Assembly: GCA_013202895.1 (NCBI GenBank)
Contig: JABMPR010000048.1
Location: forward strand, 1-49,180
Source: a bacterium
GTDB taxonomy: Bacteria > Fidelibacterota > UBA8477 > JABMPR01
DNA: 49,180 bases
Direction of reading: 5' to 3'
Part shown: one piece after another, positions 27,312 to 35,677 of the stretch
Layout: each line of letters begins with the position of its first letter
How positions within the stretch are numbered: position 1 is the stretch's first letter
Program-made: the position numbers and the translations under genes
Notes under the pieces: generated by a model
Database searches by the model: none
Seen by the model: the letters and a program-made list of their open reading frames with translations, nothing else
What the model was told of the DNA's origin: nothing

Positions 27312-28444
27312 TGGTCAAACATCAAATTCAAACAATTGCATGCTGCAAAATGAAAAACATTCTGCTTCCGATTATCATCATCACTTCTCTTTTATTTCAG
27401 GGCTGTAGTTTAGCTCCGAAATGGTATCGAGGGAATACCCACGCCCATACGGTCATTTGTGGACATGCGGACTCTTCTCCTGAGGTTGTAGCAAGCTGGT
27501 ACCATGATCATGGATATAACTTTTTAATCCTCAGTGAGCACAACCATTTTATTGATCCGGATTCCGTAGGAATGCCCCCAGAGAAACGGCAGGATTATAT
27601 CCTTATCCCGGGAGAAGAAATATCTGGCCCCCAAATAGTGCACACAACAGCGATGAATATTGGAGGCCTGGTAACCTCCAACAAGAAACTTGAGAAAAAA
27701 TCAGAAATTCTCCAAAACCATGTGGATGTGACACTCGCCGCTGGCGGAAATACAATTCTTAATCACCCCAATTATGTATATACAGTTTCTGCAGACGACA
27801 TTCTACCGGTCAAGAGACTATACCTTTTTGAGCTCTTTAATGGACATCCATATGTAAATAATGCAGGTGATGATGAGCATCCTTCTACGGAAACACTATG
27901 GGATGATCTACTCACAAAGGGTATGATTATATACGGTGTTTCATCAGATGACGCTCACCACTTTAGTGAAATTGATACGCAGTATTCAAACCCAGGTCGT
28001 GGATGGGTGATGGTAAAAACGACAAAGCTAAGTCCTGGGAAAATTAGCAAAGCCATGCAGCAGGGGCTTTTTTATGCGAGCAATGGGGTGATGCTAAAAC
28101 GTTATTCGCGCTCAAAAAGAAGGTATCTCATAGAAGTTGACTTAGATAAAACACTAAAGGAGCTCGATTCGCCTGATATACACGGGAAACGAATTAGCAC
28201 CGGCGAACCGGGCTTTTTCATAGAATTTATTGGCCCCGGAGGTGAAATATTATCAGTATCAAAGTCTCCCAAAGCCTCTTATGCTGTCAATCATTCGGCT
28301 GCTTATGTTCGTGGGAAAATTACGTTTCGGCGGAAACACCAGGATGGGGGTATGGAAGAGTTCTATGCCTGGGGGCAGCCAGTATTTACAGATGGAAGAA
28401 CAAAATATGAAGAAACCCTGGCCGACCGAGGAGACGAACCTTAA
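27311..28444 (+). CDS. PHP-domain metallohydrolase, putative lipoprotein (CehA/McbA-like)
   Basis: An envelope-anchored metal-dependent hydrolase. A leader with MKNILLPIIIITSLL ends in a lipobox FQGC, so the mature protein is probably a lipoprotein. PHP motifs follow: RGNTHAHTVICGHADSSPEV, FLILSEHNHF, LIPGEEISG, TILNHPNYVY, ELFNGH and GVSSDDAHHF, giving the usual His/Asp metal cluster. Substrate (phosphoester, ester or carbamate) is unknown. ATG at 27311 overlaps the previous stop (TAATG); the internal ATG at 27350 gives a more standard lipoprotein leader and is a real alternative. Confidence 0.85.
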   Translation: MVKHQIQTIACCKMKNILLPIIIITSLLFQGCSLAPKWYRGNTHAHTVICGHADSSPEVVASWYHDHGYNFLILSEHNHFIDPDSVGMPPEKRQDYILIPGEEISGPQIVHTTAMNIGGLVTSNKKLEKKSEILQNHVDVTLAAGGNTILNHPNYVYTVSADDILPVKRLYLFELFNGHPYVNNAGDDEHPSTETLWDDLLTKGMIIYGVSSDDAHHFSEIDTQYSNPGRGWVMVKTTKLSPGKISKAMQQGLFYASNGVMLKRYSRSKRRYLIEVDLDKTLKELDSPDIHGKRISTGEPGFFIEFIGPGGEILSVSKSPKASYAVNHSAAYVRGKITFRRKHQDGGMEEFYAWGQPVFTDGRTKYEETLADRGDEP

Positions 28445-28583
28445 AATTCAGCCCTTACCTGTGGCAAGCAAGGTGTTTGCGGAATAGATTGAAGAAAATT
28501 AAGTCGTTTTATCCAAGACCCTGGTGTCTCGATTAACTGATCTAAAAGAGCTTGAATAAATTTGGTTTAACCGGGAGGTTTGA

Positions 28584-29389
28584 TTGAGTAAACAAAAAAA
28601 CGATAGGGCGCTTCGTTTTTATAATGAGGTTCTGGGATTGGATAGGCTGCATTATGGGATGTGGGAATCCGGGGATGAGCTGACATTTGCCAAATTGCGC
28701 GAGGCCCAGATCAGATATGAAGAATTCCTGGTGAATCATATTCCCCATGGTGTCAAGCGTGTACTGGATGTGGGTTGTGGAACGGGAATGCTGGTAAAAA
28801 AACTGCTCGACAATGGATATAACGTCGAAGGACTATCACCAGATATCAACCAGAAGCGCAACTTTGCCGAAAATATTAACGCCCCTTTTCACCATCTCGG
28901 TTTTGAAGAGTTTACAGCAAGTGAGCGATATGATTGTCTAATAATGAGTGAGTCTGCCCAGTACATCAACATGGAAAAATTATTTCAAAATGCCAGACAG
29001 GCTCTCAAACAAGACGGCTATTTAATGATCTGTGATTATTTTGTTTTCAAGAATGCTACTGGAGAGAAATCAGCAAAAGCGGCCATGTGTTCGAAGCTTT
29101 TTACCGCTTGTTTGAGAAGTATAACTTCAGCATAATCGCAGCAGAAGATATAACCCCGAGAATTACGCCAACCCTTGATATGGGTAAGGACATTGCGGAT
29201 AGAGTTCTGATTGCCCTGGAGATCGGAACGGAAAAATTCAGGAATAAACACCCCTTGATCACAAGAATGTTTTTCAGGCTGTTTAAGAAAAAAATTGAGA
29301 AAGCAAAACTTCAAAGTGAATTGTTGGATTCGAAGAACTTTATGGATAATAAATCCTACAACTTTTTCCTGCTTCAAAACAAAGGATAA
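28584..29389 (+). pseudogene. SAM methyltransferase, frameshifted by a one-base deletion
   Basis: Two overlapping frames make one methyltransferase. The first (TTG at 28584, GGGAGG 5 bp upstream, running to a stop at 29135) has motif I RVLDVGCGTGMLVKKLL, the acidic loop VEGLSPD and SAQYINMEKLFQNARQALKQ. Its native reading ends near AAAAGC at 29075-29080. The continuation in the next frame (SGHVFEAFYRLFEKYNFSII ... to 29389) supplies the rest of the domain. Adding one A to the AAAA run would give ...EKSAKSGHVFEAFYR and about 268 residues. It is either a sequencing/assembly indel, a recent mutation or, less likely, slippage. Confidence 0.8.
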
Positions 29390-29429
29390 AATCACGAAAT
29401 GATTCCATTGTTGTTCTGAGATATTGTAA

Positions 29430-30653
29430 ATGCTGACACTTTCGAAAGAACAGGCACGTCGCTTTATCTTGGCACATCAAGGTCTGGGACCAAAACCTGA
29501 ATTTCGTGGAAAATCGGGTGCTCTTGATTTCGTTAGACGGGTCGGGTGCATCCAGTATGATCCTCTGAATATAGTTGGCGGCAATTCAGATTTGGTACTC
29601 CAGGCTCGGATTCCGGAATATATGCCCTCCATACTCACTGAACTACTGTATCATGATAGAAAGCTATTGGATGGCTGGGATAAAAACATGTCAATATATA
29701 GCACGGGGGATTGGCCCTATTTTCAACGACTCAGAAAAGCAGCAAATAACAATGCCAGAATTTCGGACCCAATTGATAAAATCCTCCCTCAAATCCGCCT
29801 GGCAATAGAGAAACAGGGTCCACTCTCTTCTCTCGACCTGAATTTTAAAAAAAAGATTGATTGGTCCTGGGCTCCAGCACGACTGTCCAGAGCGGCATTA
29901 GAGAGTATGTATTTCTGGGGGGAGCTAACAATTCACCATAGAATCCACACCCGCAGAGTCTATGATTTTATGTCCCGCCATTTCTCGGAAGAGCTGTTAT
30001 CAGCCACCGATCCAAATGAGACGGAGGCTCAATATCATGATTGGTATGTGCACAGAAGGCTTGGAAGTGTGGGACTGATGTGGGACAAAGCAGGTGATGC
30101 CTGGCTGGGAATGTCTGGAATTAAAAGCAAAGAACGCAAAGCCACGTTAACCCGATTGCTAAAAAGGAGTCTGGTTCGTCAGATCCAGGTGGCAGGTATT
30201 AGTGAATTATGTTACGTACGTACTGTAGATGTTGAACACCTGAACAAATGTCTGGAAACAAAATCCCGCTCATCTCGGGCCATCATCCTGGCTCCTCTTG
30301 ATAACCTGCTCTGGGATCGCCGATTTATAAAGGCGTTGTTTGACTTTTACTACATCTGGGAGGTATACAAACCGGCAGCTGAGCGACGATTTGGTTACTA
30401 TGTGCTGCCTATTTTGTATAAAGATAAATTCATTGCTAGATTTGAGCCAGGGCGAGATAAGCCAAGTAATGCCCTGATTATTAAAAAATGGTGGTGGGAG
30501 CCGGGAATAAAACGGAGTGCAAAAATGCAAGCAGATCTTATTTTGTGTTTCAGGCGATTTTTAAAATATCTTGGCTCAGAAAAAATATTGATCGAGAAAA
30601 AGACACTGCATGATGGGGAGCTGCATTGGTTAAATATCCAGGCAAAAAGTTAG
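29430..30653 (+). CDS. YcaQ/AlkX-like winged-helix DNA glycosylase
   Basis: A 407-residue protein of the HTH_42 family, the group containing the E. coli interstrand-crosslink glycosylase YcaQ/AlkX. Recognisable blocks: the N-terminal KEQARRFILAHQGLG, VRRVGCIQYDPLNIVG with the catalytic QxD-type motif (Gln-Tyr-Asp), ELLYHDRKLLDGWDKNMSIY, SRAALESMYFWGELTIHHR, and the C-terminal ILAPLDNLLWDRRF with YYVLPILYKDKFIARFEPG. By homology it unhooks N-alkylated or crosslinked bases. It follows the broken methyltransferase by 40 bp. Only a weak GAGAT precedes the ATG. Confidence 0.9.
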   Translation: MLTLSKEQARRFILAHQGLGPKPEFRGKSGALDFVRRVGCIQYDPLNIVGGNSDLVLQARIPEYMPSILTELLYHDRKLLDGWDKNMSIYSTGDWPYFQRLRKAANNNARISDPIDKILPQIRLAIEKQGPLSSLDLNFKKKIDWSWAPARLSRAALESMYFWGELTIHHRIHTRRVYDFMSRHFSEELLSATDPNETEAQYHDWYVHRRLGSVGLMWDKAGDAWLGMSGIKSKERKATLTRLLKRSLVRQIQVAGISELCYVRTVDVEHLNKCLETKSRSSRAIILAPLDNLLWDRRFIKALFDFYYIWEVYKPAAERRFGYYVLPILYKDKFIARFEPGRDKPSNALIIKKWWWEPGIKRSAKMQADLILCFRRFLKYLGSEKILIEKKTLHDGELHWLNIQAKS

Positions 30654-30709
30654 ATCGATTGATTTGAGTTTTGGAAAAAACCACACCGGGGGTAACAGGA
30701 GAAGAAATA

Positions 30710-31186
30710 GTGACTGAAGAAAAAAAGTTAAGCATTCCTGAAGCCCAGAGAACTTTTGCCGCAGGAATTTTCAATAAAGCTTGGGAATTATTAGAAACTG
30801 AAAAACGTACAGCTGATGAAGATGAACTGATGATCAATGCAGCCCACGCATCACTTTATCACTGGCGTAAAATTGGGGAGCCCCTCAATTTCCAACGAGG
30901 TGAATGGATGGTTGCCCATGTATACACAATCTTAGCCATGAAAGAATCCGCCAGACATCATTCTCAACTTTGCCTCGATTTAACAGAAGAATACGGTTTT
31001 GTTGACTTTGATCTGGGTTTTGCCTATGAAGGGTACGCCAGAGCAGCAGCCCTGAATGGAGATAAGTCAATATGTAAAAAGTACTACAAATTAGCAGTTG
31101 AGGCAGGAGAGAAGATAAGGAAAAAGGGAGATCGGGATTATTTCAAAGAGGTGTTGGAAGAGGGTCCCTGGTTCGAGATGAGGTAA
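30710..31186 (+). CDS. Hypothetical helical (TPR-like) protein
   Basis: A 158-residue, all-helical, soluble protein with no named family that I recognise. Segments such as AQRTFAAGIFNKAWELLE, LMINAAHASLYHWRKIGEPL, WMVAHVYTILAMKESARHH and FAYEGYARAAALNGDKSICK look like consecutive TPR-type helix pairs. I chose GTG at 30710 because AGGAG lies 8 bp upstream; an upstream in-frame TTG at 30671 lacks a ribosome-binding site. It ends 6 bp before the BtpA-like gene, so the two are probably cotranscribed. Confidence 0.72.
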   Translation: MTEEKKLSIPEAQRTFAAGIFNKAWELLETEKRTADEDELMINAAHASLYHWRKIGEPLNFQRGEWMVAHVYTILAMKESARHHSQLCLDLTEEYGFVDFDLGFAYEGYARAAALNGDKSICKKYYKLAVEAGEKIRKKGDRDYFKEVLEEGPWFEMR

Positions 31187-31192
31187 TAAGCT

Positions 31193-32008
31193 ATGTTAAC
31201 GAATAAATTCTCAAAATTATTTTCAGAACCAAAGCCGCTGATCGGAATGATTCATATTCAGGCTTTACCGGGAACGCCGAAGCATCATTTAAGCATTACT
31301 GACATAGTAAAGCAAGCAGTCAGTGAGACTAGAATTTTGACTGAAGCTGGTGTGCAGGCGATCATGCTAGAGAACATGCATGATGTCCCGTATATGAACA
31401 GAATTGTGGGCTCGGAAATTATTGCTGCCGTAACACGGGTTGCTTCTGAAGTCCGCAGTGCAACAGATCTCCCGCTTGGCTTGCAGATATTGGCCGGAGC
31501 CAATCAGGCAGCGTTGTCGGTAGCTCTAGCAGCTGAGATAGAATTTATACGTGCTGAAGGCTTTGTGTTTGGACATCTGGCGGATGAAGGATTATTCCAG
31601 GCAGATGCTGGTGAACTACTACGATTTCGTAAAAATATTGGGGCAGAACACATTCAGATATACACAGATATCAAGAAAAAACACAGCAGCCATGCGCTTA
31701 CAGCAGATGTTTCACTGCAAGACACGGTTGAAGCTGCCGAATTTTTTCTCAGTGATGGTGTTGTAATAACTGGAACCCATACTGGAAAAGCCGTGAAAAA
31801 ACAGGATCTTACTGAAGTTTATACTTCGGCCCAATCACCTGTACTGGTGGGGAGCGGTGTAACACCTGATGGTTTATCTGAGAGATGGGATATGGCTGAT
31901 GCATTTATTGTCGGCAGCTACTTTAAACGCGATGGTGATTGGCGAAATGATCCTGATCCACAACGGCTTGAAAGCCTTGTTCAATCCAGAAGAAGATGTC
32001 TTTCATGA
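31193..32008 (+). CDS. BtpA/SgcQ family TIM-barrel protein
   Basis: A 271-residue protein of the BtpA family, named for a cyanobacterial photosystem I biogenesis factor but widespread in non-phototrophs, where its function is unknown. Visible blocks: LIGMIHIQALPGTPKH, the barrel strand AGVQAIMLENMHDVPY, GLQILAGANQAALSVALAAE, FIRAEGFVFGHLADEG, DGVVITGTHTGKAV and PVLVGSGVTPDGL. GAGG precedes the ATG by about 9 bp. Its stop overlaps the amidohydrolase ATG (ATGA), so the pair is translationally coupled; a shared metabolic role is inferred only from that. Confidence 0.9.
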   Translation: MLTNKFSKLFSEPKPLIGMIHIQALPGTPKHHLSITDIVKQAVSETRILTEAGVQAIMLENMHDVPYMNRIVGSEIIAAVTRVASEVRSATDLPLGLQILAGANQAALSVALAAEIEFIRAEGFVFGHLADEGLFQADAGELLRFRKNIGAEHIQIYTDIKKKHSSHALTADVSLQDTVEAAEFFLSDGVVITGTHTGKAVKKQDLTEVYTSAQSPVLVGSGVTPDGLSERWDMADAFIVGSYFKRDGDWRNDPDPQRLESLVQSRRRCLS

Positions 32009-33576
32009 GCAAAGGAATGGCTGATAAGCTATTCATTGAGGGTATCATCTTGAGCCAGGATGAAAACCAGCAACAATATTCCCAAATGGCTATCCAGGGA
32101 AACCATATTCTGGCCGTTGGTGACAACCTTTTAGAATTCTCGTCACCTGATACAGAAACAATTGATTTACATGGAGCGGTAATTGTCCCTGGGTTTATAG
32201 ATGCACACCTCCATTTTCTTTCGGGGGGTAAAAACCTTTTGGCTGCACCCCTTAATGAAGCACGATCAAAAGAACAATTCATTCGACTTGTTTCCAGGTT
32301 TGCCAAAAATCGTACGGCTGGCTCCTGGATAGAAGCCGGGGGTTGGAATGAACATCTTTTTGCTGATAAAGAACTACCCCATCGTGAATGGTTGGATACT
32401 GTAGCACCCGGCCATCCAATGCTGCTTTATCGTCATGATGGACATTCAGGGATTGCCAACACCCTTGCATTAGAGCTTGCTGGAATAACAAGTAAAACCC
32501 CGAATCCTGATGCCGGCGTTATTGATCGTGATTCCTACGGAGAACCTACTGGCCTGCTACGTGATTCTGCCATGGGATTGGTAGGGGCTCTGATCCCCAA
32601 TGACTCCGAAGAGGAGCTTGAAAGGAATTTGATAACGTCTCAACAATATCTGCTTGAGCAGGGCGTGACGGCAGTTGGGGATATGATTAATAACATGAAT
32701 CAATTTAAATTTCTTCAAAAAATGGCGCGGGCAGGCAAATTAAAAATTAGAATTAGCGCTTACACACCGGTCTTACAATGGACTGAAATGAAGGCTCTGC
32801 TGGAGGACGGCATTTATGAGGATGAATGGTTCCAATTCAAGGGTTTAAAGGGTTTCTCAGATGGCAGTCTGGGGTCACATACCGCACTAATGCTGGAACC
32901 ATATGACGACACACCTGATTCGGCAGGAATATATGCTACTGACTGGGAGGATCCTGGTCTGATACGAAACATCCTAATTGAAGCAGACCTGCTAGGTCAT
33001 CAAGCTGTTATACACGCTATTGGCGATCGGGCAAATCGTGAGGTCCTTGATTTATTTGAATCCGTTATTGAAGCCAATGGAGATCGGGATAGACGCTTTC
33101 GAATTGAACATGCCCAACACGTGCATTCAGGTGACCAGGATCGATTCGCCACTCTGGATGTGATCGCTTCTGTGCAGCCAGCCCATTGTGTTGATGACTC
33201 ACGCTATGTTGAAAAATTACTAGGTACTCGTTGCAGCTATGCATATCCCTTTAAGAGTTTACTAAATAAGCATACTCGCTTGGCTTTTGGGTCGGATTGG
33301 CCGGTTTCAGAGGCAGATCCAGTCACAACAATTCATGCTGCAATTCACCGTGCCGGTTGGCGTGTGGAGGAAGCCCCTGGTTTTTCAACCGCCTTGAAGG
33401 CGCATACAAGAGACGCTGCTTTTGCTGGATTTCGAGACCACGACCTGGGAATGCTTCGACCAGGATATCTGGCAGATTTTGTGATACTTGATAAGCGTTT
33501 TTTAACTCTTCAAGCTATTGAAACAGCACCAGGGAATTTGATTCAAACCGTTTACGTGGATGGGGAGAAAATTTAA
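32005..33576 (+). CDS. YtcJ-like amidohydrolase (Amidohydro_3)
   Basis: A cytoplasmic metal-dependent amidohydrolase of about 523 residues. The N-terminal beta-sandwich is followed by the metal-binding VPGFIDAHLHFLSGG. The barrel contains YRHDGHSGIANTLAL, FKGFSDGSLGSHTALML (YtcJ hallmark), HAIGDRANREVLDLFE, RIEHAQHVHSGD and AFGSDWPVSEADP with the catalytic Asp, and the composite C-terminus PGYLADFVILDK. Substrates of this branch are rarely known. The start at 32005 overlaps the BtpA stop; 31996 and 32017 are alternative ATGs. Confidence 0.93.
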   Translation: MSKGMADKLFIEGIILSQDENQQQYSQMAIQGNHILAVGDNLLEFSSPDTETIDLHGAVIVPGFIDAHLHFLSGGKNLLAAPLNEARSKEQFIRLVSRFAKNRTAGSWIEAGGWNEHLFADKELPHREWLDTVAPGHPMLLYRHDGHSGIANTLALELAGITSKTPNPDAGVIDRDSYGEPTGLLRDSAMGLVGALIPNDSEEELERNLITSQQYLLEQGVTAVGDMINNMNQFKFLQKMARAGKLKIRISAYTPVLQWTEMKALLEDGIYEDEWFQFKGLKGFSDGSLGSHTALMLEPYDDTPDSAGIYATDWEDPGLIRNILIEADLLGHQAVIHAIGDRANREVLDLFESVIEANGDRDRRFRIEHAQHVHSGDQDRFATLDVIASVQPAHCVDDSRYVEKLLGTRCSYAYPFKSLLNKHTRLAFGSDWPVSEADPVTTIHAAIHRAGWRVEEAPGFSTALKAHTRDAAFAGFRDHDLGMLRPGYLADFVILDKRFLTLQAIETAPGNLIQTVYVDGEKI

Positions 33577-33944
33577 AAGATTACAGGGAGTCGCCTAACG
33601 CAAACCGCTGGTACTGGATGATCAATGGGAGTTTCAATACTGTAAATTGGGATGAATTAACTTGAAATCAAAACCTCTCATCGGGCTATCATCTAAATGA
33701 TCATATTTTGACACCACGATTAACGCCACATCGAACAAGAAGCGTTATATAATCTATAAATGCATCTAAGGTGTTTGAATGAATTCACGCCAACCATCAC
33801 CAAAAGCAAAATTATAGAGGCCATCTTTTGGGATTCTCTGATTTTAGAGGGCTCTGTTTTACTCACCATTCAGTAGTAGAAATCAGAAAAACGATAACTG
33901 CTCAATGATTTGAATCCCAGAGCTTACAGTCTATCTTAAAAGCT
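33577..33944. other. 368-bp gap before the glycosyltransferase gene
   Basis: No complete gene, tRNA or terminator is seen. On the minus strand two short adjacent frames (33766-33843 and 33701-33770) read like protein (DGLYNFAFGDGWREFIQTP, then LDAFIDYITLLVRCGVNRG), hinting at a decayed gene, but both are too short to trust. The promoter of the following glycosyltransferase must lie here; I cannot place it. Confidence 0.35.
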
Positions 33945-34997
33945 ATGATATCCGATACTCAGCCACGTCCCAAAGTTGCTGTAATCATTCCTCATTGGAA
34001 TGGTGTCGAAATTTTGGAACCTTGTCTTAATTCATTGAAACAATGTAATTATGCCAATCTTGAAGTGGTTGTGGTGGATAATAATTCAAGTGATGAAAGT
34101 GTGGAATTTATCAGACGAGAATTCCCGGAAATCACACTAATTGAGAATTCTGAGAACCTGGGCTTTGCAGGGGGTTGTAATACGGGTCTTGCCAAAAGCG
34201 ATGCTGAATTGTATCTGATTCTGAACAACGATACAACACATGAACCAGATTGGATCGAACACCTCGTCACTCAAATGGAATCAGAACCCAAAATCGCAGC
34301 AGTTCAACCCAAGATAATGTCGTCTCAAAACCCCAAAATCTTTGATTATGCAGGCGGGGTTGGAGGACTTATGGATGTTCTGGGATTCCCGTTTGCCCTG
34401 GGACGGATTTTCACCACCCTGGAAGAGGATGATGGGTTTTATGATACTCCTCAAGATATCTTTTGGGCTAGTGGTACGGCTATGTTATTACGTGGAACCG
34501 CCCTCAAGGAAGTCGGCTTTTTTGATGAAGACTTTTTTGCTCATATGGAAGAGATCGATTTATGTTGGCGCTTGCATAATGCTGGCTGGAAGGTAGTCAA
34601 CGCGCCTTCCTCAAAAATTTACCATCACTCTGGCTGGTCATTACCTCCGAATCGTTATCAAAAGAAATATTTGAATCATCGCAACAATATAATGATGATT
34701 ATTAAGAATTATCCTTTCGCCTATTTGGCAGCAATCCTTCCTGCCCGCCTGGCTCTGGAGGGGGTAGCTTTTGTTTTTTCTGCCCTTATCCGAGACTGGA
34801 AACGAATGGGAGCAATAATAATGGCCCTGGCTTGGAACTTTACCCATCCTTTTTTGCTATTTAGAAAACATATGAATATTAAAAGAACTCGAAAAGAGCA
34901 CGCCGTAGCTGAAACTTTAAACCACATGTACAGTGGCTCAATATTTTTTCAGTATTTCTTGCGTGGAAACAAACGAACCAGGGATGTAATGAGATAA
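33945..34997 (+). CDS. Family 2 glycosyltransferase (rhamnosyltransferase WbbL-like)
   Basis: A GT-A-fold nucleotide-sugar glycosyltransferase, 350 residues. Motifs: VAVIIPHWNGVEILEPCL, VVVDNNSSDESVEF, LGFAGGCNTGLAKS, the DXD-like LILNNDTTHEPDW, the acceptor-site WASGTAMLLRGTAL, and the catalytic HMEEIDLCWRLHNAGW. A C-terminal hydrophobic stretch (about 265-310) suggests membrane association. The likely product is part of a surface polysaccharide or lipid-linked glycan. It is a stand-alone gene, not in a visible polysaccharide cluster, 3 bp before the small DUF423-like ORF. Confidence 0.94.
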   Translation: MISDTQPRPKVAVIIPHWNGVEILEPCLNSLKQCNYANLEVVVVDNNSSDESVEFIRREFPEITLIENSENLGFAGGCNTGLAKSDAELYLILNNDTTHEPDWIEHLVTQMESEPKIAAVQPKIMSSQNPKIFDYAGGVGGLMDVLGFPFALGRIFTTLEEDDGFYDTPQDIFWASGTAMLLRGTALKEVGFFDEDFFAHMEEIDLCWRLHNAGWKVVNAPSSKIYHHSGWSLPPNRYQKKYLNHRNNIMMIIKNYPFAYLAAILPARLALEGVAFVFSALIRDWKRMGAIIMALAWNFTHPFLLFRKHMNIKRTRKEHAVAETLNHMYSGSIFFQYFLRGNKRTRDVMR

Positions 34998-35000
34998 GCT

Positions 35001-35159
35001 ATGGCGCCATATTTTTTTTGTTTTATTGGCGCTGCTTATGGGGGCCTCACAATTGCACTGGGTGCTTTCGGGGCTATTACTCCACTCGGCGGGATTGGCT
35101 CTTCGATTGGACGGTACTGGTTAGCGATCTCTCTCAACAAGGTGTCATTACATTCATGA
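35001..35159 (+). CDS. Small DUF423-like membrane ORF (52 codons), possibly truncated
   Basis: ATG at 35001 opens 52 codons ending in TGA at 35157-35159, which overlaps the next gene's ATG (ATGA). The first 25 residues (FIGAAYGGLTIALGAFGAIT) match the first membrane helix of DUF423/YgdD proteins, whose hallmark is ALGAFGA. Full DUF423 proteins have about 120 residues and four helices, and the rest here is unrelated. It starts 3 bp after the glycosyltransferase stop. It may be a truncated remnant or a genuine small leader-like membrane protein; only a weak GAGAT precedes the ATG. Confidence 0.5.
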   Translation: MAPYFFCFIGAAYGGLTIALGAFGAITPLGGIGSSIGRYWLAISLNKVSLHS

Positions 35160-35650
35160 TAATTATCAGAGCGTGGCGCCGCAAAGACCTGGCAGCTATC
35201 CGTCAAGTGGCTTGGGACACATGGGCAGATGCATATGGAGACTTTATCCCGGAAGCGGATCGGCGCGTCTTTCATAACTCTTACTACACTCTTGATAAAT
35301 TACTGCATCTGTTTAGCTCAAAAATAGTGGAGGGTTGTGTTGCCGAAATAGACAGCCGGATTGTTGGGTACAGCAAAACCCACTGGAATGATCAATCGCA
35401 ACAGTTCTTTATTACATCCTTATATGTTTTACCAGAGTACCAGAAACAGAATCTTGGCAAACAAATGTTGGAATATGGCATAGAAACAGCCAGGGGCTTG
35501 AATCTAGATCGTGTTTGGTTGGGTGTTATGGTGGAAAATAAGCCGGCGATTCAATGGTATATTCGCCAGGGCTTCATATTTATAGAGAGTAAACCCTTTA
35601 CCATTGGTGACACAACCATTGATGATTTGATCGGATACAAGCTGATATAG
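35156..35650 (+). CDS. GNAT-family N-acetyltransferase
   Basis: Acetyl-CoA-dependent acyltransferase, 164 residues. It begins MIIIRAWRRKDLAAIRQVAW and carries the GNAT strand SQQFFITSLYVLPEYQKQNL, with motif A Q-x-x-G-K (NLGKQMLEYGIETA), the beta5 segment DRVWLGVMVENKPAIQWY and the terminal GFIFIES. The start at 35156 is chosen because it overlaps the upstream ORF stop and yields the normal GNAT N-terminus; an earlier in-frame start would add 46 residues read through the DUF423-like ORF. The acyl acceptor is unknown. Confidence 0.9.
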   Translation: MIIIRAWRRKDLAAIRQVAWDTWADAYGDFIPEADRRVFHNSYYTLDKLLHLFSSKIVEGCVAEIDSRIVGYSKTHWNDQSQQFFITSLYVLPEYQKQNLGKQMLEYGIETARGLNLDRVWLGVMVENKPAIQWYIRQGFIFIESKPFTIGDTTIDDLIGYKLI

Positions 35651-35677
35651 GTCAGCAATATCCATTTCGGAGGAATA

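Noticed and set aside
28584-29389. Programmed ribosomal frameshift in the methyltransferase
   Set aside because: The AAAA run is short, there is no X-XXY-YYZ heptamer or downstream hairpin evident, and housekeeping methyltransferases do not normally use frameshifting; an error or mutation is simpler.
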